Assembly: GCA_964643325.1 (NCBI GenBank)
Contig: CAZXSE010000007.1
Coordinates: 1 to 64,000 of the forward strand
Direction: 5' to 3'
Length of the DNA: 64,000 bases
Source of the DNA: Fredricksoniimonas sp964643325
Lineage (GTDB): Bacteria; Omnitrophota; Gorgyraeia; Zapsychrales; Fredricksoniimonadaceae
The notes below the pieces were generated by a model. The model did no database searches, was not told the origin of the DNA, and saw only the letters and a list, made by a program, of their open reading frames with translations. The first letter of the stretch is position 1. Every line of letters begins with the position of its first letter. The translations under genes were made by a program, and so were the position numbers. Positions 58,801-64,000 of the stretch are shown here, piece by piece.

Positions 58801-59380
58801 GATGCTCGATGATAACAGCCGTGTTCCCTTGCTCATGGATCACAGCGCTGTCCGGCATGATCCACACCTTGTTGAATGTGTCCGTCGGGATATCCGTTGT
58901 GCCGAACTTCTCATACGCCTGCGCGTAAACACTGTCCCAGAACTTTTTGCCAAGATCCGTGTCAGGATTGGTCAGCGATGCCGAGATCTGTTTCAGAAGA
59001 TAGTCCTGGCTCAAAAGATCACGTCCCATTTCAGTGCGGCCAAAAGTTTCCGGGATCATGCGGTCCTGTTCGTAAGGCGAAAGATTCACCCACTGCTCAT
59101 CCTCGGCAACGGCCAGCGATGTCAGGAAATACTTAATAAGCCGAATATATTCAGCCTGTTTCTGATCTTCAGTCAAAGGCGTGTTGCCACGATGGACAAT
59201 AAAATCGAACTTGAAAGGATCATTGGGGTCAACGGTCATGCCCTGGAGCATAGCAGGCGTGAATGCGGCGCTTAACCCCGGCTGAACGCTGGCCGTCATG
59301 CCCTGGGCAAGGCCTTGCGGCGGCATGACACAGCCGAGGATGAAACTGATAAGAATTAAGAATGTTGTCAACTTTCGCAC
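55892..59380 (-). CDS. Giant secreted protein B of a mosaic paralogous family
   Basis: I place the start at a GTG at 59380, where the protein begins VRKLTTFLILISFILGCVMP in register with protein A; the frame allows a TTG 9 bases earlier. It is then 1162 residues. After the signal come the shared N-terminal part (to RKYFSGG near 327), a middle of about 760 residues that is Leu/Arg-rich, helical and different from A, and the shared C-terminal motif (KGGIDLNVSALDLQIKRDG, DGLVPVILNIRP). GC is high throughout, unlike the insert in A. No catalytic motif was recognised. Confidence 0.85.
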   Translation of the reverse strand: MRKLTTFLILISFILGCVMPPQGLAQGMTASVQPGLSAAFTPAMLQGMTVDPNDPFKFDFIVHRGNTPLTEDQKQAEYIRLIKYFLTSLAVAEDEQWVNLSPYEQDRMIPETFGRTEMGRDLLSQDYLLKQISASLTNPDTDLGKKFWDSVYAQAYEKFGTTDIPTDTFNKVWIMPDSAVIHEQGNTAVIIEHHLKVMMDADRVAADQRAQRVGGGTSPQSDVTQDVMREVIIPAIEKEVNEGRNFAPLRQVYSGMLLAVWYKMALKESILGKLYADKGKVAGVDQDPANNQKIYEQYVSTFKQGVFNMIKEEVDVPTQKTVARKYFSGGMVGDSAQNVVVRSDADSAARADAAMNTADIVSTRVVSDAAETTADAAVGEGLVPKDMWEVFYRQLELKSGWTVRLGGRPYSELRQEALDSITALIKVWALNNDRLKPTGNELKQAIAELLRLNGSHEVAEYRQASKAWSLLSEEWRNLLIRLIQMYQSDEDGRYFEEDVGLAQSFNPVDTSRDFSFPVNFSHERLARLDAKDPSRKLRADLLDKVMTALVASLAREDYRRRLSPVYEAALQKVAEYGPRGLRRQDPLLWEELVEDRRRSALINGYFARDAGTLADMPEVIKTALLGACHRQFRKAELDVLIKPVLDHIERAVVDFYDGPDPLYLGPQFWTVLMTDPHYRQALDAYAGFFRLKNNEAIIWQEPWSRSTFRDILLETGGEYRKSFMEQVTLAEIDEPKELATVLRQAIADVVDRYLNRIIAIENVDLPVGKAIVPAAAEVLAQEMAAEEQFIRELKRLMFQKLPAPEEIEEVLTELALEYLGKPGKAVVSGSSYTSMDILGPLHPLQARHRAQVVYLRLRHDDLRPELRISLKTIPGLEPVVVRLRELGFSLEKFTELVMNVLTHPRLSIDQVLASKRRADIAGASDKEKDDLVERMLKMVFNQTRTFKTIDRLRDEIGKVLMPAPIPQHKVLRMGQGIDDGLDSLFHGRASLLPVSAYQKSWDDLAKLAGRSFAIRIAGIEKQDVGDFMGDLKEMMRQGSTDPRSIALRQELLGDAFFDDFGLFEGLSDGDRQDEQQFRLDRIYHQTYTFFKERGDDMTELSDKAEIVKGGIDLNVSALDLQIKRDGNGIVLPADQQDLESIRIDGLVPVILNIRPAVPSRVL

Positions 59381-59421
59381 GACAACCAACTTCTAATAAG
59401 ACTACTTTTGTTAATAATGCC

Positions 59422-59448
59422 CCACCTTTGACAAATATACCCTATAAA
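59422..59448 (-). promoter_or_regulatory. Conserved upstream motif of giant gene B
   Basis: CCACCT, five bases, then AAATATACCCTATAAA (59433-59448), 53 bases upstream of the proposed GTG start. Matches the element before gene A. Confidence 0.75.
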
Positions 59449-59479
59449 AAGCCAAAAAACACCCCCATGGACAAAAAAA

Positions 59480-59505
59480 GGGCGGACATAAAGTCCGCCC
59501 CTACG
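59480..59505. repeat. Intergenic palindrome family B, copy 3
   Basis: GGGCGGACATAAAGTCCGCC then CCTACGAT: an 8-bp stem with a 5-base loop. It lies after etfA, where it may also end transcripts, though it lacks a good T-run. Confidence 0.85.
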
Positions 59506-59525
59506 ATTAGATCATAAGCCAAGTT

Positions 59526-60257
59526 TTATAAAATCTCTTTGAAACGCTTGGTAAGCAGAGGAACGACCTCGAAGACATCACCCACGATGCCGTAAGTGGC
59601 GACATTGAAGATGGGCGCGGAAGGATCCCTGTTAATGGCAATAATGGTATCCGATGACTGCATCCCGACCAGATGCTGGATCTGCCCGGAAATGGCACAC
59701 GCGATATAGACCTTCGGGCACACGGTCTTACCGGTCTGCCCGACCTGATGCGAATACGGCATCCAGCCCTCGTCGATGGCCGCGCGCGATGCACCAACGG
59801 CACCATTGAGGACCTGCGCTAATTCTTCGAGCATCTTGAAATTCTCCGACCCGCCAAGCCCGCGGCCGCCGGACACAATGATATTCGCTTCCGCAAGGTT
59901 CACCGTAGATGTGATCTCGTCAACCACATTGAGGATCTTAGTTCTAGAAACGAAGAATGTATTGTCGTACTGAAGGACTTCGACCACGCCCTTGCGCTTG
60001 GGATCCGCCGCTGCCTCTTTCATGACCTTGTGGCGCACCGTGGCCAGCTGCGGGCGATGGTTCTTGGAAAGAATGGTCGCCATGATGTTGCCGCCGAACG
60101 CCGGGCGGGTCTGCATCAGATACCGCTCCTTGACATCNNNNNNNNNNNNNNNNNNNNNNNNNNNNNNNNNNNNNNNNNNNNNNNNNNNNNNNNNNNNNNN
60201 NNNNNNNNNNNNNNNNNNNNNNNNNNNNNNNNNNNNNTAAACTGTGATGCCGCTCAT
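59526..60257 (-). CDS. etfA: Electron transfer flavoprotein alpha subunit (interrupted by an assembly gap)
   Basis: The C-terminal 200 residues are clear EtfA: RPAFGGNIMATILSKNHRPQ, IIVSGGRGLGGSENFKMLEE, VGASRAAIDEGWMPYSHQVG, QTGKTVCPKVYIACAISGQI, QHLVGMQSSDTIIAINRDPS and NVATYGIVGD (FAD site). Only six N-terminal residues (MSGITV) are seen before the 100 N at 60138-60237. A normal EtfA is about 320 residues or more, so roughly 100 residues are hidden and the gap length is a placeholder. It follows etfB by one base. Confidence 0.93.
   Translation of the reverse strand: MSGITVXXXXXXXXXXXXXXXXXXXXXXXXXXXXXXXXXXDVKERYLMQTRPAFGGNIMATILSKNHRPQLATVRHKVMKEAAADPKRKGVVEVLQYDNTFFVSRTKILNVVDEITSTVNLAEANIIVSGGRGLGGSENFKMLEELAQVLNGAVGASRAAIDEGWMPYSHQVGQTGKTVCPKVYIACAISGQIQHLVGMQSSDTIIAINRDPSAPIFNVATYGIVGDVFEVVPLLTKRFKEIL
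60138..60237. other. Assembly gap of 100 N inside etfA
   Basis: Exactly 100 unresolved bases. The true length is unknown. The apparently open reading frame across it is accidental. Confidence 0.98.
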
Positions 60258-60258
60258 A

Positions 60259-61041
60259 TCAGTAGATCAATCCTTTTAACGAATCAACCAGCTTGTTAAC
60301 GCTGTCCTTGGCCTCGCCCTCAAAGATCTGCCCTTTGGCGCGCGGCGGCGGCGTAAAAATACTTAATACCCATGTCGGTGAACCTTTAAGCCCGATGCGA
60401 TTCTCCTCGGCCCCGATATCCGCGGCCTTCCACGACTGGATCACCGCGCTCTTGGCCTTGATCTTACCTTTTAATGACGGCAGGCGCGGGGTATTGATCT
60501 CTTTGACAACGGTCAACAGGCACGGCGTGCGTGTCTGAACCACATCATAACCCTCTTCAGTCAGGCGTTCCGCAACGATGACGCCATCCTTGATCTCTTC
60601 GATCTTGCGCACATGCGTCAACTGCGGAATGTCCAGCGTCGCGGCAATGCCAGGCCCGACCTGCGCCGTATCCCCGTCAATGGCCTGTTTGCCGCAAATG
60701 ATAATGTCGTAATCCTTGATCTTCTCGATGGCTTTGGAAAGCGTGTAACCCGTCGCCAATGTATCTGACCCGGCGAACGCGCGGTCGCTGACCAGCACGC
60801 CCTCGTCGCACCCGAGCGCGATCGCCTCGCGCAAGATCGCCTCGGCCTGAGGCGGCCCCATGGTGAGCGCAATGACCTTGCCGCCGAATTTTTCTTTCAG
60901 GCGAACGCCCTCTTCGATGGCATAGGTGTCGAACGGATTAATGATCGACTGGACACCTTCCCTGACAAGGTTCTTGGTGACAGGATCGATCCTTACCTCG
61001 GTGGTATCCGGGACCTGTTTGATGCAGACAACAATGTTCAT
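60259..61041 (-). CDS. etfB: Electron transfer flavoprotein beta subunit
   Basis: The 260-residue protein has IVVCIKQVPDTTEVRIDP, the AMP/FAD-binding NPFDTYAIEEGVRLKE, LTMGPPQAEAILREAIALGC and the EtfB signature region ICGKQAIDGDTAQVGPGIAA. With EtfA it passes electrons from acyl-CoA dehydrogenase. A GxxD/GDTAQV sequence like that of bifurcating ETFs is visible, but bifurcation cannot be decided without the hidden EtfA residues. The ATG overlaps the acyl-CoA dehydrogenase stop by 4 bases. Confidence 0.97.
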   Translation of the reverse strand: MNIVVCIKQVPDTTEVRIDPVTKNLVREGVQSIINPFDTYAIEEGVRLKEKFGGKVIALTMGPPQAEAILREAIALGCDEGVLVSDRAFAGSDTLATGYTLSKAIEKIKDYDIIICGKQAIDGDTAQVGPGIAATLDIPQLTHVRKIEEIKDGVIVAERLTEEGYDVVQTRTPCLLTVVKEINTPRLPSLKGKIKAKSAVIQSWKAADIGAEENRIGLKGSPTWVLSIFTPPPRAKGQIFEGEAKDSVNKLVDSLKGLIY

Positions 61042-62192
61042 TTCACGGACTCTTTGATCAGGCCCAGGCCGATGATGTTGCGCTGGATCTGGTTGGTTCC
61101 TTCATAGATCTGCGTGATCTTCGCGTCACGCATATATTTCTCGATCGGATATTCTCTCATATAACCATAACCGCCGAAGATCTGCACGGCATTGGTCGCG
61201 ACCTTCATCGCGGTGTCCGAGGCGTACATCTTGGCCATGGCGGAATGGATCCCGACATTCTTTTTGCCGGCGTCCACTTCCCTCGCCGAGGCATAGACCA
61301 AAGCGCGCGACGCTTCGACTTCCGTCGCCATATCCGCGAGCATCCACTGAATGCCCTGGAAGCTGGCGATGGATTTGTCAAATTGCTTTCTCTGTTTGGC
61401 ATACGCCAGCGCATGATCAAGCGCGCCCTGCGCAATACCAACGGCCTGGGCACCGATACCCGGACGGGACATATCAAAAGTCCGCATCGCGGCAATGAAA
61501 CCCATGCCTTCCTTGCCCAGCAGATTTTCTTTGGGGATCTTGCAGTTATCAAAAATAAGCTCGCGTGTCGACGACGCGCGGATGCCCATCTTCTCTTCCT
61601 TCTTGCCGAAGCTGAAGCCCGGTGTACCCTTGTCAACCACGAACAAGCTGGCTCCGCGGGCGCCCTTGGACTTGTCGGTCATGGCAATGATCGTATAGAT
61701 CTCTGCATCGCCGCCATTGGTAATGAAATGCTTCATGCCATTAAGAATATAATGATCGCCCTTTTTCTCGGCGGTCGTTTGCAAAGCGCTGGCATCAGAA
61801 CCCGCGGAAGGCTCGGTCAAACCGAACGCGGCCAACTTCTCACCCTTGGCAATGGCCGGCAGGTACTTTTGTTTCTGTTCTTCTGTCCCGAATAATATAA
61901 TAGGGTAAGCGCCCAATGCTGACGCTGAATAGCAGATCGCAATGCCGGCACAGCCCTTGGAGAACTCCTCGGTCGCCAGGCACAACTCGAATACGCCACC
62001 GCCCATGCCGCCGTATTTTTGATCGATATACACACCGAAAAGATCTGACTGGGCCATGACCTTCATGATATCCCAAGGGAATTTCTCCGACTTGTCGTAC
62101 TCGGCGGCCACGGGACGGATCTTCTCGTCCGTGATCTGGCGGGCCAGGTCGCGGATCATGGTCTGCTCTTCGGTCAATAAATAGTCCAGCAT
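61038..62192 (-). CDS. Acyl-CoA dehydrogenase
   Basis: The 384-residue enzyme has the full three-domain layout: helical N-terminus, FGLTEPSAGSDASALQTTAE (FAD/acyl signature), MSRPGIGAQAVGIAQGALDH and the C-terminal IFGGYGYMREYPIEKYMRDA, KITQIYEGTNQIQRNIIG with the catalytic Glu in IYEGT. This belongs to short/butyryl-CoA dehydrogenase relatives. With EtfAB it forms a compact operon (62192 to 59526). Whether it oxidises fatty acids or reduces crotonyl-CoA depends on the unresolved ETF. Confidence 0.97.
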   Translation of the reverse strand: MLDYLLTEEQTMIRDLARQITDEKIRPVAAEYDKSEKFPWDIMKVMAQSDLFGVYIDQKYGGMGGGVFELCLATEEFSKGCAGIAICYSASALGAYPIILFGTEEQKQKYLPAIAKGEKLAAFGLTEPSAGSDASALQTTAEKKGDHYILNGMKHFITNGGDAEIYTIIAMTDKSKGARGASLFVVDKGTPGFSFGKKEEKMGIRASSTRELIFDNCKIPKENLLGKEGMGFIAAMRTFDMSRPGIGAQAVGIAQGALDHALAYAKQRKQFDKSIASFQGIQWMLADMATEVEASRALVYASAREVDAGKKNVGIHSAMAKMYASDTAMKVATNAVQIFGGYGYMREYPIEKYMRDAKITQIYEGTNQIQRNIIGLGLIKESVK

Positions 62193-62329
62193 TGATACCT
62201 CTCCTGATTCTCTGTTTTTCTTGACTTTGTCTGCGGGAATACCCGAAAACCACCCTGCGAAATTGCAACAATAATATCATAAGATATGAAAAGTAAAGAG
62301 CTTTTTTATTGGAAGGAACTGGATGCGGC

Positions 62330-64000
62330 CTACCGCGCCCTGGCGCTACCGACGCCCGAAAAACCAGACAGGTTCATGACCGGCGTGATCTCCATAATGA
62401 CCGGAAAGAGGCCATTCTCTATATGCACAGGGATCGCGGCATCATCTGTCCGCAACAAACCAGACTGCGCCTGCCTGCCCTGTACCTGAAGTTCCAAAAG
62501 ATCAGGATCCAGGTCAATACCCCCAAGGTTGCTTTCCGCCGCATCCGTTGTAGTTTCAGAGCGCTCCTTAACCTTGAAGATCTGCTTGACCATCACGTTG
62601 GTATCAAGCACGGCATCTTCGTAGATCTTGACCCCGTCCCCAAGACTTTGCAACTTCACGATATCCAGCATCTTGTTCTTATAATCAGCAAGCGGCGCCA
62701 GGGAATTCTCGGAACGATGCCCCCAGTCTGCCTGCGCGATCTTGGTCACTTTTGTTGAGAACAGGACCTCCTCTACTTTCGCCATGATCGCCGCCTGCAA
62801 TTGCTTGTCATGATAACTTGGGGACATATACAACCGTTCTGTCCCAACAAGAACCTTTCCGTCCTCGAGGCCAAACCAGTTCTCAAACCAGCCGATCTGC
62901 CTGCCACCCCTGGCTTCCGTCGTGACCTGCCACCAGAACGATGTGGCATTGGCCATATATCGCGGCATTTCCCGTGTGTAGACTCCGGGGCCATATTGAG
63001 CGACCGCTTTCAGGTCCGATGTCAGGCAGCAATGCGCTCCATCGGCAAGCCTGAAGAACTCCACCAAATTGAACTTTGAAATGAAATCCACATAGACCAC
63101 CTGCGGCATCCGTTGCAGGTCGATCTGATCGGCCACGGCCTTCATATACTGATGCAGAGCCTTCACGGCACGCATCTGCATGTTCTCAAGGTCCATATAG
63201 AGGGAACTTCCGGGGGGCATGCCTGTCCGGTCCAGAAGTTCGGCAAAGAATATCCGGACAATATGCTCAACACTGATCGTCTCGTCATTGATGATCTTTT
63301 GCTCCAGCGGTGTCAGTTTATTGTTCTTCTGACGAGATCTGTAAAGATTGATCAGCGGCCTGCTGTTATGCACAAGAACAGCGATATCCATCGCATCAAG
63401 ATCGGCGATCTCATCCGACACCCTCTGCCCCGGCACGGCCTTGCCATGAAGCAGCCGGCGGCTTAGCGGGATATTGCGCAGCATGACATTGATCTTTTGC
63501 GCGATCATGACATGGATGTCCCTTTTACGTCCTTGCGCCGGATATACCTCGTCGTTCAATGCCAGCAAGGACACCAGGACCTTTGTCAGGTCCTCATGCG
63601 CATGAAGCGCATCAACGATCAACGCATGCCGCCGCTTGAATACGCTCCGGCGGGATGGTTCGTTCGCAAAGCGCTTGTCGATCCCCGACGACAATCTGCC
63701 GAGCAGATCATTGATCTTAAGGAATATCACCATGTTCTTGACCAACTTGTCAAAAGCATCTTCCGCGGCCCTTGCGCCTTTAAGATCGCCGAGGCTTGCC
63801 AGAACATCCACGCGTTGCGGGATAAAATCACCATTAACATCCAGATAAGGAGAATCTTTTGGCAAGGGCGGCCTGCCCTGCAAAAGAGCCGCGACGATCT
63901 CACCGGCCCGGGCGCGGTCCATGCCGGCATTGACAAAACCTTCAAGCAATTTATCCGTGACGACATCAATATCCTCGAAATCCATCTTTACCCTGCTATC
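62330..64000 (-). CDS. Giant secreted protein C, C-terminal part of a third paralogue (runs off the right edge)
   Basis: The open frame continues to base 64000, so the start is outside the window; the visible part is 556 codons. The C-terminal segment LGGIDLDPDLLELQVQGRQ and LFPVIMEITPVMN match the end of proteins A and B (GGIDxNxxxLxLQIKRDG; LVPVILxIxP). The body is unlike both and contains LVGTERLYMSPSYHDKQLQA and AHCCLTSDLKAVAQYGPGVY. No catalytic motif is recognised. The N-terminal part must be seen to confirm the family. Confidence 0.75.
   Translation of the reverse strand, partial: DSRVKMDFEDIDVVTDKLLEGFVNAGMDRARAGEIVAALLQGRPPLPKDSPYLDVNGDFIPQRVDVLASLGDLKGARAAEDAFDKLVKNMVIFLKINDLLGRLSSGIDKRFANEPSRRSVFKRRHALIVDALHAHEDLTKVLVSLLALNDEVYPAQGRKRDIHVMIAQKINVMLRNIPLSRRLLHGKAVPGQRVSDEIADLDAMDIAVLVHNSRPLINLYRSRQKNNKLTPLEQKIINDETISVEHIVRIFFAELLDRTGMPPGSSLYMDLENMQMRAVKALHQYMKAVADQIDLQRMPQVVYVDFISKFNLVEFFRLADGAHCCLTSDLKAVAQYGPGVYTREMPRYMANATSFWWQVTTEARGGRQIGWFENWFGLEDGKVLVGTERLYMSPSYHDKQLQAAIMAKVEEVLFSTKVTKIAQADWGHRSENSLAPLADYKNKMLDIVKLQSLGDGVKIYEDAVLDTNVMVKQIFKVKERSETTTDAAESNLGGIDLDPDLLELQVQGRQAQSGLLRTDDAAIPVHIENGLFPVIMEITPVMNLSGFSGVGSARAR

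Noticed and set aside
60138..60237. Low-complexity or insertion element
   Set aside because: The bases are N, an assembly gap, not biology.

Overview
The window looks like part of a chromosome from an uncultivated Gram-negative bacterium, most likely Candidatus Omnitrophota (old name OP3). The reasons are a GC-rich, densely packed genome, clear outer-membrane proteins, anaerobe-style enzymes (class I hybrid cluster protein, rubrerythrin, GTP-dependent PEP carboxykinase, EtfAB with an acyl-CoA dehydrogenase), and a family of very large secreted proteins with a signal ending near MPPQG(F/L)AQ that I associate with that phylum. The assignment is an inference; no rRNA is present. A run of 100 N at 60138-60237 shows that this is a scaffold.

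Layout. 1-5000 (minus strand): start of gap, an APH-like kinase overlapping a short MscS channel, a small HTH regulator, a surface-repeat protein, a DUF748 protein and an EF-hand coiled-coil protein. 5175-7936 (plus): comM and two ORF6N-domain genes sharing an almost identical 3' half. 7901-11132 (minus): a carbamoyltransferase/SxtJ/DUF5989 trio like sxtI-J-K, with a CBS and a PilZ protein. 11261-14058: an Rrf2 regulator, ferredoxin-like protein and Hcp operon for nitrosative stress. 14094-16737: a Cys-rich 50-residue peptide, an ArsP-like permease, an outer-membrane protein, HisI and a response regulator. 16834: tRNA-Arg(CCG). 16953-24893: Uup, a small basic protein, an RlmI-like methylase, a short Rho, a cold-shock protein, a second ABC-F ATPase and YgiQ.

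25096-33230 is the most interesting accessory region. On the plus strand a class I c-di-GMP (GEMM-I) riboswitch, with a possible SD-masking helix, precedes an 82-residue secreted pilin-like protein and a strong terminator. Facing it on the minus strand is a six-gene cluster for what looks like a surface fibre: three secreted subunits, a two-module Ig-like protein, a periplasmic chaperone-like protein and a 1016-residue outer-membrane usher-like protein with TPR, pilus-secretin N-terminal, barrel and Ig-like/SdrD-like parts.

33487-47022 is a long minus-strand run of housekeeping genes: Na+/solute symporter with its 56-residue accessory protein, THUMP methylase, metal exporter, rubrerythrin, PEPCK, a PurF lacking the catalytic N-terminal Cys, CarB and a DUF1846 protein. 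47231-52696 holds a 19-codon Lys-rich gene with its own terminator, a LexA/S24-like repressor with near-leaderless promoter, a receiver protein, an SPFH protein, an unusual SDR, a MazG-like pyrophosphatase and PPK2.

52810-64000 carries three paralogous giant secreted proteins (943, 1162 and more than 551 residues) with shared N- and/or C-termini and unrelated middles, interrupted by etfA-etfB-acyl-CoA dehydrogenase. The middle of the first is markedly AT-rich, so the family appears mosaic. Two families of intergenic palindromes recur in the window.
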